From positions 1,038,942 to 1,102,941 of the forward strand of contig NZ_JACVON010000001.1 in NCBI RefSeq assembly GCF_018882385.1: a stretch of 64,000 bases of DNA. The letters are read 5' to 3'. Position 1 is the stretch's first letter, and the number at the start of each line of letters is the position of its first letter. The notes below the pieces were generated by a model, which searched no databases, had not been told where the DNA came from, and worked only from the letters and a program-made list of their open reading frames with translations. The stretch comes from Polynucleobacter sp. 30F-ANTBAC (lineage in GTDB: Bacteria > Pseudomonadota > Gammaproteobacteria > Burkholderiales > Burkholderiaceae). The translations under genes and the position numbers were made by a program. Shown piece by piece: positions 56,061-64,000 of the stretch.

Positions 56061-56876
56061 TTAAGCTTTATTCGCTTCGGCAGCCTCAGCAGCTTCATCT
56101 TCTGGATCGAGCTTGGCTTCGTAGAATCTGGCAACAATAATACCTAGCTCATACAGTATGCAAAGAGGAACCGCCAACAAAAGTTGAGAAAGAACATCTG
56201 GAGGCGTCACAACAGCAGCAATCACAAAGGCGCCCACAATAATGTAAGGACGGATCTCTTTGAGCTTTTTAATTCTGACCATCCCCAGCTTCACCAATAC
56301 AACCACGACCACTGGCACTTCAAAAGTTAAACCAAAAGCCAAAAAGGTTGTCATTGCAAAGCTTAAATATTTATCAATATCCGTTGCCATATCAGCACCC
56401 AATGGTGCGTTGTAATGCGCCATGAACTGAAAGACTGTTGGAAATACTAAAAAGTAGGCAAATGCCATACCTGAAATAAACAACACATAACTACTGGTCA
56501 CAATGGGAATAATCAAGCGACGCTCGTGGCTATATAAACCAGGCGCAATGAAAGACCAGATTTGATACATGATGAAGGGTAAGGCACCTAAGAAAGCAAC
56601 CAACATGGTTACTTTCATGGGTACAAAGAAAGAACCTGTGACATCCGTCACAATCATTCTGCCGCCATTAGGTAATGCATCTAAAAGTGGCTTAGAAAAA
56701 AGATGGAAGATATCTGGCGCCCAATATACCAAGCACAAGAAAACAAATAACAAAGCACCTACTGCTTTAATTAAACGATCGCGTAACTCAAACAAATGAG
56801 AAAGAAAGGTTTCTTGAATACCATCATCCTTCTCAGGATCAGTATTTTTAGAATCTTGACTGGCGTTCTGCGTCAT
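56061..56876 (-). CDS. tatC: Sec-independent translocase TatC
   Basis: The 271-residue receptor has six transmembrane helices, the N-terminal FLSHLFELRDRLIKA motif and the conserved Glu in the second-helix loop region. It binds twin-arginine signal peptides with TatB; the Rieske protein at 45829 is a probable client. Last gene of hit-tatA-tatB-tatC. Confidence 0.95.
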   Translation of the reverse strand: MTQNASQDSKNTDPEKDDGIQETFLSHLFELRDRLIKAVGALLFVFLCLVYWAPDIFHLFSKPLLDALPNGGRMIVTDVTGSFFVPMKVTMLVAFLGALPFIMYQIWSFIAPGLYSHERRLIIPIVTSSYVLFISGMAFAYFLVFPTVFQFMAHYNAPLGADMATDIDKYLSFAMTTFLAFGLTFEVPVVVVVLVKLGMVRIKKLKEIRPYIIVGAFVIAAVVTPPDVLSQLLLAVPLCILYELGIIVARFYEAKLDPEDEAAEAAEANKA

Positions 56877-56907
56877 CTTTTAAATTATTTCTATTTGTAC
56901 GTCGAAT

Positions 56908-57417
56908 TTAGAAAAAAGACTTGGGTGTGCGCTGTTGAGCCGCTGCTCGTCTAAAACGCTTGACTCGTGCAGCACCCGATTGAACTCTGGTCTTAACACC
57001 AGCGCTGCGCTTGTACCACTGTGGCATCGCTGCTTTTTTGACACCCCAACTGCTACGGCCTTGACGAACATTTGTCTTAGGCTCACGAATGCCGTAGTCG
57101 TTATAGCCAAAATCTTCAAAGCTTTGATCGGAAACTGCATCATTGATATTTCTACCAATATCCGATAATCCTGACTCCACTTGATTCACACTCGACTGCA
57201 CATCTTTCATGGCCGAGGTAGCAGCTTCCTGCATTTTCTTCAACTCATCTAACTCGACTTGACGATTGACCTCGGACTTCACTTCAGCCATGTAGCGTTG
57301 CGCACGACCCAGCAAATTACCAGCCATGCGCGCCACCTTGGGTAGACGCTCAGGACCAATCACCACCAATGCAACTACCGCAATGAGGGCGAGCTTGGAA
57401 ACACCAAGATCGATCAT
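56908..57417 (-). CDS. tatB: Sec-independent translocase TatB
   Basis: A 169-residue protein: N-terminal membrane helix (VSKLALIAVVALVVIGPERLP with hinge Gly-Pro), amphipathic helix, and a long coiled region. The basic C-terminal tail (KVRTRVQ-like, rich in Arg and Lys) is characteristic of Burkholderiales TatB. Confidence 0.92.
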   Translation of the reverse strand: MIDLGVSKLALIAVVALVVIGPERLPKVARMAGNLLGRAQRYMAEVKSEVNRQVELDELKKMQEAATSAMKDVQSSVNQVESGLSDIGRNINDAVSDQSFEDFGYNDYGIREPKTNVRQGRSSWGVKKAAMPQWYKRSAGVKTRVQSGAARVKRFRRAAAQQRTPKSFF

Positions 57418-57477
57418 GTCAAATGAACTTTATATGTGATGGAAGTGATAGCCATCAGGTGCCTGATGGCTAAAGGC

Positions 57478-57708
57478 TTACGCCTTATTCACATCCTTGG
57501 CTTGCACATCAACTGTTTTGCCATCAGCAGCAGCTTGGTTTGCAATAGCTGTGTCGGCAGGCTTCTCTTCGCCATTCTTCATACCATCTTTGAAACCCTT
57601 CACTGCACCACCAAGGTCTGAACCGATGTTACGTAATTTCTTAGTACCGAATACCAAGAGAACGATCACCAAAACAATAATCCAATGCCAAACGCTAAAT
57701 GAACCCAT
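57478..57708 (-). CDS. tatA: Sec-independent translocase TatA
   Basis: A 76-residue pore subunit: single N-terminal helix ([22 protein letters not shown]), [21 protein letters not shown] amphipathic helix and a short polar tail. Confidence 0.95.
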   Translation of the reverse strand: MGSFSVWHWIIVLVIVLLVFGTKKLRNIGSDLGGAVKGFKDGMKNGEEKPADTAIANQAAADGKTVDVQAKDVNKA

Positions 57709-57722
57709 GAGACTGCTCCTAA

Positions 57723-58088
57723 TTAGTTTTTATTCCATGGACGGGGGCCACCCATCACATGTATATGCAGATGGTAAACCTCTTGGCCACCATCTACTCC
57801 ATTATTGACCATCACACGAAAGCCCCCGGTGTCGCCAGGGCGGCATCCTTGCTCAGAAGCAAGGCGCGGTGCAATTGCCATCATTCTACCCAGTAATGCC
57901 TCATCTGCGCTAGATGCATCCATTAAATTTGCAAAATGTCGCTTAGGAATCATTAAAAAATGGACCGGAGCTGAAGGATTAATGTCATGGAAGGCATACA
58001 TTTCCTCATCCTCGTAGACTTTTTTACTCGGAATCTGACCTGCCACAATCTTACAAAAGATGCAGTTCTCTGAATGGTTTTGGCTCAT
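57723..58088 (-). CDS. HIT-family nucleotide hydrolase
   Basis: The 121-residue HIT protein has zinc-binding-like CIFCKI at the start and the histidine triad in [11 protein letters not shown]. Such proteins hydrolyse adenosine phosphoramidates and related nucleotides. I chose ATG 58088, which opens the conserved [12 protein letters not shown]; a longer frame to 58160 overlaps hisE. It sits between hisE and tatA, the normal order. Confidence 0.92.
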   Translation of the reverse strand: MSQNHSENCIFCKIVAGQIPSKKVYEDEEMYAFHDINPSAPVHFLMIPKRHFANLMDASSADEALLGRMMAIAPRLASEQGCRPGDTGGFRVMVNNGVDGGQEVYHLHIHVMGGPRPWNKN

Positions 58089-58113
58089 GGCTTTAAAAAA
58101 TGCTGTTAATGGA

Positions 58114-58506
58114 TTATGGTTTTCTGGCAGCTTTTTCAGCAATCCCCGAAACACCCTCACGACGCTCTAATTCAGCAATTACATCCTCGGGTCTTAAATT
58201 GAATTGCGATAAAGCCACAAAACAATGGAACCAAAGATCGGCAATCTCACCCACTAGTTTGGATTGAAGTTCAGGAGCCATTTGGCCAAAACGGCTATCT
58301 TTTGCCGCCATCACTGTTTCAGCAGCTTCTTCACCAATCTTTTTCAGAATGGCGTCATCACCCTTACTGAATAACTTAGCAATATAAGAAACTTCTGGAT
58401 CAGCCTTACCCGCCAAAAAATCTGCTTTACGAGCATCAACAACATCTGCCAAGCGTTGAATCGCATCCATGGAGTTTCCCTTAGCTTCGTTGATTGGATC
58501 AGTCAT
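58114..58506 (-). CDS. hisE: Phosphoribosyl-ATP pyrophosphatase
   Basis: A 130-residue MazG-like enzyme for step two of histidine synthesis, with the [12 protein letters not shown] metal-binding helix and [11 protein letters not shown]. Separate from HisI here, as in many betaproteobacteria. Confidence 0.93.
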   Translation of the reverse strand: MTDPINEAKGNSMDAIQRLADVVDARKADFLAGKADPEVSYIAKLFSKGDDAILKKIGEEAAETVMAAKDSRFGQMAPELQSKLVGEIADLWFHCFVALSQFNLRPEDVIAELERREGVSGIAEKAARKP

Positions 58507-58543
58507 TGTTCGGTCTTTATTTAAATAATTAAGAAACTCTAAA

Positions 58544-58915
58544 CTACTTCTTCCAGACAGGTCCTGTCGGTGTTTTTTCTAAATCTAGAAAGAAACAACT
58601 GTGAGCGCCGGTATGGCAAGCAATACGATCCCTTTGATCAACCTTGATCAAAATCGTATCGCCATCGCAATCCAAGTGAATACTTTTCACGATCTGCACG
58701 TGACCAGACTCTTCACCTTTATGCCAAATCTTTTTTCTAGAGCGCGACCAATAAACTGCCTCACCTTTTTCTAGAGTTAATTGCAAAGACTCGCGGTTCA
58801 TCCATGCCATCATCAACACATCACCTGTATCGGCTTCTTGTGCAATCACGGCCACCAAGCCTTGATCATTCCAAGTCACTTGCGACAACCAATCTGAATT
58901 ATTCGGTGAGCTCAT
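58544..58915 (-). CDS. hisI: Phosphoribosyl-AMP cyclohydrolase
   Basis: A 123-residue monofunctional cyclohydrolase: [25 protein letters not shown] and the zinc ligands in LDCDGDTI and [10 protein letters not shown]. Opens the adenine ring in step three. Confidence 0.95.
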   Translation of the reverse strand: MSSPNNSDWLSQVTWNDQGLVAVIAQEADTGDVLMMAWMNRESLQLTLEKGEAVYWSRSRKKIWHKGEESGHVQIVKSIHLDCDGDTILIKVDQRDRIACHTGAHSCFFLDLEKTPTGPVWKK

Positions 58916-58966
58916 TTGTTTTATTCTGCTTTTCTATTTGTTCGGCTTGTTCTATTTGGTCTGTTT

Positions 58967-59725
58967 TTATAAGCGAACAGGAATGCCTTGCTCTGCCATA
59001 AGTTGCTTAGCCTGCCCCACCGTATATTCACCAAAATGGAAAATGCTCGCAGCTAAAACAGCATCGGCATGACCTTGCGTGATGCCATCCACTAAATGCT
59101 GCAAATTACCAACACCACCGGATGCAATCACGGGTACGGATACGGCATCACTCACAGCGCGAGTCAGCTCCAAATCAAATCCATTTTTAGTGCCATCACG
59201 GTCCATACTGGTTAATAGTATTTCACCAGCACCGCGCTTGGCCACCTCCATCGCCCAAGCTATGGCGTTAATCCCGGTATTTTTCCGACCGCCATGCGTG
59301 AAGACTTCCCATAAACCAGGCTGAGTCTGCTTTGCATCAATGGCCACCACAATGCATTGAGAACCATACTTAGCAGCGGCATCCGAAACTAGATCTGGAT
59401 TGGCCACAGCAGCAGAGTTCATCCCAACTTTATCAGCGCCGGCATTTAACAAGCGGCGCACATCTGCTACTTCTCTAACACCACCACCCACGGTCAAAGG
59501 AATAAATACTTGAGAGGCGACATCTTCAATGATGTGCAGAATTAAATCTCGCTCATCGGAAGTCGCAGTGATATCCAAAAATGTAATCTCATCGGCGCCC
59601 TGATCGTCATACCGCTTGGCAATTTCAACCGGATCACCCGCATCTCTTAATTCAACAAAATTAACCCCCTTCACAACTCGACCGGCTGTGACATCTAAAC
59701 AGGGAATAATTCTTTTAGAGAGCAT
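58967..59725 (-). CDS. hisF: Imidazole glycerol phosphate synthase subunit HisF
   Basis: A 252-residue TIM barrel: RIIPCLDV with catalytic Asp11, AVDAKQ-like AIDAKQT, and VIASGGVGN phosphate site. Works with HisH, encoded two genes upstream, to give IGP and AICAR. Confidence 0.96.
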   Translation of the reverse strand: MLSKRIIPCLDVTAGRVVKGVNFVELRDAGDPVEIAKRYDDQGADEITFLDITATSDERDLILHIIEDVASQVFIPLTVGGGVREVADVRRLLNAGADKVGMNSAAVANPDLVSDAAAKYGSQCIVVAIDAKQTQPGLWEVFTHGGRKNTGINAIAWAMEVAKRGAGEILLTSMDRDGTKNGFDLELTRAVSDAVSVPVIASGGVGNLQHLVDGITQGHADAVLAASIFHFGEYTVGQAKQLMAEQGIPVRL

Positions 59726-59770
59726 TGGTTAATTACTTTTCTTTAAGTTTCTTTTAATTACTTTTATTTT

Positions 59771-60514
59771 TTACTTAGCGCTTTTTTGATCCGCATATTT
59801 TTGCGCTTCTGCTAATTTCAAATCACCTGTGTAAATAGCACGGCCTGCAATCACACCCATCACACCTTCAGGCTCAGCAGCACATAAAGCATCAATATCG
59901 TTCATATTCGTCAGACCACCACTGGCAATGATCGGAATGTTAACGGCTTGAGCTAACTTAACCGTGGCATCCATATTGATACCTTGCAACATACCATCGC
60001 GACCAATGTCGGTATAGATAATGGCTTCAACACCATAGTCTTCGTATTTCTTAGCCAAGTCAGTGACTTCATGCCCTGTTAACTTACTCCAGCCATCGGT
60101 AGCAACTTTGCCCTCTTTGGCATCCAAACCAACGATGATGTGCCCTGGGAATGCGACGCATGCATCTTGCAAGAAGCCTGGATTTTTAACGGCCGCTGTG
60201 CCAATAATCACATACGTGATGCCGTCATCCAATAAACGCTCAATTGTTTCAAGATCACGAATACCACCGCCCAATTGCACGGGTATATCGCTACCAACCG
60301 CTTTCAAAATAGATTTGATCGCTGATTCATTTTTAGGCTTACCTGCAAACGCCCCATCAAGATCCACCAAGTGCAAACGTCGTGCACCTTGATCAACCCA
60401 ATGTTTTGCCATGGCACCTGGATCTTCAGAGAAGGTTGTTACTTTATCCATATCACCTTGCTCTAAGCGAACACAGTGCCCTTGTTTAAGATCAATAGCT
60501 GGAATTAACAACAT
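59771..60514 (-). CDS. hisA: Phosphoribosylformimino-AICAR isomerase HisA
   Basis: A 247-residue barrel: [15 protein letters not shown] with the catalytic Asp8, [12 protein letters not shown], and IIASGGLTN. It lies between hisH and hisF. Confidence 0.96.
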   Translation of the reverse strand: MLLIPAIDLKQGHCVRLEQGDMDKVTTFSEDPGAMAKHWVDQGARRLHLVDLDGAFAGKPKNESAIKSILKAVGSDIPVQLGGGIRDLETIERLLDDGITYVIIGTAAVKNPGFLQDACVAFPGHIIVGLDAKEGKVATDGWSKLTGHEVTDLAKKYEDYGVEAIIYTDIGRDGMLQGINMDATVKLAQAVNIPIIASGGLTNMNDIDALCAAEPEGVMGVIAGRAIYTGDLKLAEAQKYADQKSAK

Positions 60515-60561
60515 GATGAATTAGATAAGTAATAAATAAAGGTTGATTAAAAGATTTCTAC

Positions 60562-61239
60562 TTAAGGCTGCCAACGTGTGAAGTTCTGATACAAACGTAA
60601 GCCCAATTGTGCGCTTTTTTCTGGGTGAAACTGCGTTGCAAAAATATTCTCTTTAGCCACTGCACAAGTAAATAAAGTACCGTAATCAGTTGCACCTACA
60701 GTATGTGCTGAATTGTCAGGCACTGCATAGTAGCTATGCACAAAATAAAAGCTGCTGTTATCCGGAATGCCGTCCCAAAGCGGATGGGCTTTAACTTGCT
60801 GAACCTGATTCCAGCCCATATGGGGCACCTTGAAGTGTGAACCGTCTGCTTGATTTTTACCAGCCAAATCAAAACGAATCACTTTGCCAGGCAATAACCC
60901 CAAACCAGGAGTTAAATCGGTGCCAGCAGGTGCATCGAAACGAACTTCCGTACTGCTGTCAAAGAGCATTTGTTCGCCCACACAAACACCCAACATAGGT
61001 TTGGTTTTCACAGCGTCTAAAACAGCCTCCAATAAACCAGACTCTCTTAAATGCGTCATGCAATCCGGCATTGCCCCTTGGCCAGGCAGAACTACTTTAT
61101 CCGCAGATTTAATTTGGTCGGCATTGGATGCAATCACAATCTTTGCCTCTGGGGCAGCATGCATTAAAGCCTGAGCGACAGACCGCAAATTACCCATGCC
61201 GTAATCAACAATAGCAATACTCGGTGAATTTTTAGACAA
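60562..61239 (-). CDS. hisH: Imidazole glycerol phosphate synthase subunit HisH
   Basis: A 225-residue class I glutamine amidotransferase with nucleophile Cys in [10 protein letters not shown] and the His-Glu pair in FHPEKSA. It supplies ammonia to HisF. Confidence 0.95.
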   Translation of the reverse strand: MSKNSPSIAIVDYGMGNLRSVAQALMHAAPEAKIVIASNADQIKSADKVVLPGQGAMPDCMTHLRESGLLEAVLDAVKTKPMLGVCVGEQMLFDSSTEVRFDAPAGTDLTPGLGLLPGKVIRFDLAGKNQADGSHFKVPHMGWNQVQQVKAHPLWDGIPDNSSFYFVHSYYAVPDNSAHTVGATDYGTLFTCAVAKENIFATQFHPEKSAQLGLRLYQNFTRWQP

Positions 61240-61278
61240 GATATGCTTTGATTACAAAAGATAATTAAAGTGAGTGGC

Positions 61279-61866
61279 TTACAAGCTGCCTTTGGTTGAT
61301 GGCACAACACCGCTCGCACGTGGATCCAACTCTAGAGCCATGCGTAAAGCACGACCGAAGGCTTTAAAAACCGTCTCCACTTGATGGTGAGCATTGATGC
61401 CACGCAAATTATCAATGTGCAAAGTGACGCCAGCGTGATTCACAAATCCGCGGAAAAATTCAATCGTGAGATCCACATCAAAATCTCCCACACGAGCACG
61501 CGTGAAAGGCACATGGAACTCTAAACCTGGACGACCTGAAAAATCGACAACCACTCGCGACAAGGTTTCATCCAATGGCACATAAGAATGGCCATAACGG
61601 GTGATACCCTTTTTATCGCCCACTGCTTTAGCGATAGCTTGACCTAGCGTAATGCCGACATCTTCAACCGTGTGGTGATCATCAATATGGGTATCTCCTT
61701 TTGCAGTCACTGCCAAATCAATCATCCCGTGTCGGGCGATCTGATCGAGCATATGATCTAGGAAAGGAACCCCAGAATTAAGTTGAGCTTGACCCGTGCC
61801 ATCTAAATTGAGGGCAATCTGAATTTGAGTCTCGGACGTGTTTCTTGTGACATCTACTTGGCGCAT
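61279..61866 (-). CDS. hisB: Imidazoleglycerol-phosphate dehydratase HisB
   Basis: The 195-residue monofunctional dehydratase shows its Mn ligands in [23 protein letters not shown] and INAHHQVET. It is first in a minus-strand unit through tatC. TATTAT ends six bases before the ATG and there is no Shine-Dalgarno, so the mRNA may be leaderless. Confidence 0.96.
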   Translation of the reverse strand: MRQVDVTRNTSETQIQIALNLDGTGQAQLNSGVPFLDHMLDQIARHGMIDLAVTAKGDTHIDDHHTVEDVGITLGQAIAKAVGDKKGITRYGHSYVPLDETLSRVVVDFSGRPGLEFHVPFTRARVGDFDVDLTIEFFRGFVNHAGVTLHIDNLRGINAHHQVETVFKAFGRALRMALELDPRASGVVPSTKGSL

Positions 61867-61991
61867 ATCGTCATAATATCACCGTCCTCATGAAATTCCA
61901 CCCCGTGGTAATCTCTTGAACACGCTGATTCTTAAAGAAATTAGCTAAAAACCATCGAAAAAACATTCAGAAAACAAGGTAAGACATCAAG
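61867..61991. promoter_or_regulatory. Divergent region between hisB and hisC
   Basis: For hisB, TATTAT (plus ATAATA at 61873-61878) lies six bases before the ATG. For hisC, AAGG precedes the ATG by about 9 bp. No his leader peptide or attenuator hairpin was seen. Confidence 0.4.
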
Positions 61992-63062
61992 ATGAGCCGA
62001 TTTTGGAGCAAAACTGTTAAAAATTTGACCCCTTACGTACCCGGGGAACAGCCCAAATTAAGCCAATTGATCAAGCTCAACACCAATGAGAGCCCTTATG
62101 GACCGTCTCCAAAAGTACTCATGGCCATTGCCGCTGCCAATAATGATGCGCTTCGCCTGTATCCAGACCCAAATTCAGATGCTTTAAAACAATCGATTGC
62201 CAAAATCCATAACCTTCAAGCCAATCAAGTATTTGTTGGCAATGGCTCCGATGAAGTATTGGCCCACGCTTTTCTAGGGCTACTCAAACAAGACCACCCT
62301 ATTCTTTTTCCGGATATCACCTACAGCTTTTACCCGGTTTATTGCAATCTGTACGACATCGCCTTTGAAACGATTCCTTTAACCGAAAACTTCTCAATTG
62401 ATATAACCGACTACATTCAGAAAAATAATGGCAAAAATGGGGGCATTATTTTCCCCAACCCGAATGCTCCAACTGGCAAAGCATTGGCATTGGGACAAAT
62501 TAAAGCGCTACTTCAAGCCAATACTGAAAGTGTCATCGTCATTGATCAAGCCTATGTTGATTACGGCACAGAATCAGCCGTTGATTTGGTGAATGAGTTC
62601 CCGAATTTATTAATCACTCACACCCTCTCAAAATCTTATGCATTAGCTGGACTGCGAGTGGGGTATGCCGTGGGTCACCCTGATCTCATTGAAGCACTAG
62701 AACGGGTTAAAAATAGTTTTAACTCTTACCCGATTGATAAGCTAGCGATGGCAGGCGCCATCGCCGCTATTGATGACCAAGACTACCTCAAGAGAATTAG
62801 CAAAGCGGTTGTTCAGACCCGAGAAACTCTCATCGAGGATCTCAGCCAACTCGGTTTTCAAACCATTCCATCACACGCTAATTTTGTTTTCACGAAACAT
62901 CCTGAAAAAGATGCCGCAGAAATTGCTGCGGTCTTGCGTGAAAAACACATCATTGTTCGCCATTTCAAAATGGCACGCATTGATCAGTATTTAAGAATCA
63001 CGATTGGTACGGATGAGCAGTGCGCCATGTTAGTGAAAAACTTAAAGGACTTTTTAAAGTAA
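61992..63062 (+). CDS. hisC: Histidinol-phosphate aminotransferase HisC
   Basis: A 356-residue PLP enzyme: N-terminus with [26 protein letters not shown], the NPNAPTG loop, the Asp-Ala-Tyr equivalent DQAYVDY and the PLP Lys in [13 protein letters not shown]. Unlike the usual hisD-hisC-hisB order it is on the opposite strand from hisB. Its end overlaps vapC by 9 bp in a convergent manner. Confidence 0.95.
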   Translation: MSRFWSKTVKNLTPYVPGEQPKLSQLIKLNTNESPYGPSPKVLMAIAAANNDALRLYPDPNSDALKQSIAKIHNLQANQVFVGNGSDEVLAHAFLGLLKQDHPILFPDITYSFYPVYCNLYDIAFETIPLTENFSIDITDYIQKNNGKNGGIIFPNPNAPTGKALALGQIKALLQANTESVIVIDQAYVDYGTESAVDLVNEFPNLLITHTLSKSYALAGLRVGYAVGHPDLIEALERVKNSFNSYPIDKLAMAGAIAAIDDQDYLKRISKAVVQTRETLIEDLSQLGFQTIPSHANFVFTKHPEKDAAEIAAVLREKHIIVRHFKMARIDQYLRITIGTDEQCAMLVKNLKDFLK

Positions 63063-63446
63063 AGTCATTCCTGAGAGCTTGCTAGCTTTCTTGTCAAATG
63101 TAAATGTTTCCGTGCAGCCGTCATTGCTTGATATCACGGAAATTAAACAATCAGAGTAATCAACATTTGTTTCTTTGAATAATTGAAGCGCTCGCCAGAG
63201 TAACTCTGAGTTTTCCTTTTTAATTTCTCGCGCTTTTAATAGTCCCTCAATCACTCTAATGACATCTTGCTTGTTGAGTTCATAACAGGACTCTAGAACC
63301 CAAACGACCTCAGCCATAGTGATATTTGAAAAATACCCTAGTCTATCCCCTCTGAGGCTTTCGATTAATAATGATGCTTTTTTTGACTGGGCTACATCAT
63401 CTTGCATGATGTAGCGAATTAGAACATTTGTATCTAGGCCGATCAT
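63054..63446 (-). CDS. vapC: PIN-domain toxin, VapC family
   Basis: The 130-residue protein has the PIN-domain acidic residues in [12 protein letters not shown] (Asp5), MAEVVWVLE (Glu) and DYSDCLI, followed by FTFDKKA. VapC toxins are RNases that cut initiator tRNA or rRNA. It overlaps vapB by 4 bp (ATGA), so the pair is translationally coupled, and its 3' end overlaps hisC. Confidence 0.9.
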   Translation of the reverse strand: MIGLDTNVLIRYIMQDDVAQSKKASLLIESLRGDRLGYFSNITMAEVVWVLESCYELNKQDVIRVIEGLLKAREIKKENSELLWRALQLFKETNVDYSDCLISVISSNDGCTETFTFDKKASKLSGMTLL

Positions 63447-63685
63447 ACTTTTAAGGCTGCCTTTTTAATGACAGCGTCTCTCATTTCATCAAGGCTAATT
63501 TTTCTCTTTGGTTTTTCAAAAATCCCTTTAATGTCTGAAATCCGAGCATTTGCTGCAACGACCTCATAACGACCATCTCCAACCTTTATAAACTCTACGC
63601 TATCCCCTACGTCAAGTTGCAAATCGTGCCTTACTTGTATTGGAATAGTTATTTGCCCCTTGCTAGTTATTTTTGCCTCAGGCAT
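63443..63685 (-). CDS. vapB: AbrB/MazE-type antitoxin, VapB
   Basis: The 80-residue protein has a swapped-hairpin AbrB domain (ITSKGQITIPIQVRHDLQLDVGD) and a C-terminal part that should wrap the toxin (EKPKRKISLDEMRDAVIKKA). I set the start at 63685, preceded by AAGGAG; the frame to 63763 adds a poor 26-residue tail. Binds the inverted repeat upstream to repress the operon, as is usual. Confidence 0.88.
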   Translation of the reverse strand: MPEAKITSKGQITIPIQVRHDLQLDVGDSVEFIKVGDGRYEVVAANARISDIKGIFEKPKRKISLDEMRDAVIKKAALKV

Positions 63686-63693
63686 GATTAACT

Positions 63694-63730
63694 CCTTACT
63701 TATACGTATATTCCTTATATTAAAGTAAGG
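63694..63730 (-). promoter_or_regulatory. Candidate VapBC operator (inverted repeat)
   Basis: CCTTACTT (63694-63701) and AAGTAAGG (63723-63730) form an 8-bp inverted repeat around AT-rich sequence. The vapB Shine-Dalgarno overlaps the left arm, and TTGACA on the minus strand lies just upstream, a likely -35. Confidence 0.55.
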
Positions 63731-63775
63731 TGTCAAATTTGACAACAAAGCCATATTCGTCATGTTTCCCTTTAT

Positions 63776-63994
63776 TTAAAACCTATTGTTAATCATTGAA
63801 ATAATAAATATGGCTACACCCAATACGCCAGCCTTGATAGTCATACGCTGCTCCAAACATTTCATTTCATAATGAATTTCATAACGCATTTCTTTAAGAT
63901 CGCCCTTAGTAGCAATATCTGAATGTCTTCTTGATTCACTGATAACTGCTGTTATAACTTCAGCATAATTTTCAGGAATACCCGCAGTCTCCAT
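63776..63994 (-). CDS. Small coiled-coil protein with C-terminal membrane helix
   Basis: A 72-residue protein: helical, charged N-terminal part (ATKGDLKEMRYEIHYEM) and a C-terminal hydrophobic helix (AGVLGVAIFIISMI). It resembles the small DUF1640-like/CCDC90-type proteins often seen near toxin-antitoxin or phage genes. Function unknown. It lies just upstream of vapB on the same strand. Confidence 0.5.
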   Translation of the reverse strand: METAGIPENYAEVITAVISESRRHSDIATKGDLKEMRYEIHYEMKCLEQRMTIKAGVLGVAIFIISMINNRF

Positions 63995-64000
63995 TCGTTT

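Noticed and set aside
61867..61991. Histidine attenuator leader
   Set aside because: No His-rich short peptide or competing hairpins were visible before hisB or hisC.
1..64000. CRISPR array, insertion sequence, rRNA or origin of replication
   Set aside because: No regularly spaced repeats, transposase frames, rRNA segments or DnaA-box clusters were seen by eye.

Overview
The window looks like chromosomal DNA of a low-GC betaproteobacterium of the Burkholderiales, most likely Polynucleobacter or a close relative. This is an inference from family-level protein similarity and from gene blocks typical of that group: hisBHAFIE-HIT-tatABC, petABC-sspA-sspB, hemA-prfA-prmC, and a PHB phasin. No 16S rRNA is present to confirm it.

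Region 1 (1-29217) is an aromatic-degradation island. It holds a Dmp-type meta-cleavage operon (dmpQ, dmpB, a DUF336 gene, dmpC, dmpE, an SDR gene, dmpF, dmpG, dmpH, dmpI, dmpD, a Spy-like gene; 24360 down to 15139). A second, partial lower-pathway operon (gntR, dmpC, dmpH, dmpF, dmpG; 9924 down to 4787) lies next to a divergent pyruvate carboxylase operon. A remnant phenol hydroxylase set, dmpK-dmpM-dmpP, lacks the oxygenase subunits DmpL and DmpN and also DmpO. Around these sit envelope genes: a DUF1302 outer-membrane protein, a YCF48-like lipoprotein with an RND/MMPL transporter, a DUF1329 periplasmic protein and a BphK-like GST. Two paralogous GntR/FCD regulators are present. A palindrome with core TCTCGAGA occurs upstream of DUF1302, YCF48-RND, dmpQ, dmpK and GST-DUF1329, with degenerate forms upstream of both gntR genes. 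A second element (TAGGG...AC on the transcribed strand) accompanies it at the five catabolic/envelope promoters. Together these suggest one local regulon joining uptake or envelope transport of a hydrophobic compound to ring cleavage and to anaplerotic use of the pyruvate formed.

Region 2 (29218-42246) is mostly housekeeping: ychF, a UbiH-family hydroxylase, dsbC, an M61 peptidase, ung, hemA, prfA, prmC, grxD, rmuC and a phasin. An AT-rich DUF3800 gene is inserted between prfA and prmC. Several genes here, and also hisB and the HtrA-like gene, have a -10-like hexamer six bases before the ATG and no Shine-Dalgarno, suggesting leaderless mRNAs.

Region 3 (42247-63062) contains tRNA-Thr, sspB/sspA, the cytochrome bc1 operon, a Nif3-like gene, an HtrA-type protease, ompW with two FNR-like sites, a glutamate/aspartate-type ABC transporter, a porin, a Sel1-repeat protein, tatABC, HIT and the his genes. 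hisC is encoded divergently from hisB. Region 4 (63054-63994) carries a VapBC-type toxin-antitoxin pair and a small membrane-anchored coiled-coil protein.

No insertion sequence, CRISPR array, rRNA or replication origin was recognised.
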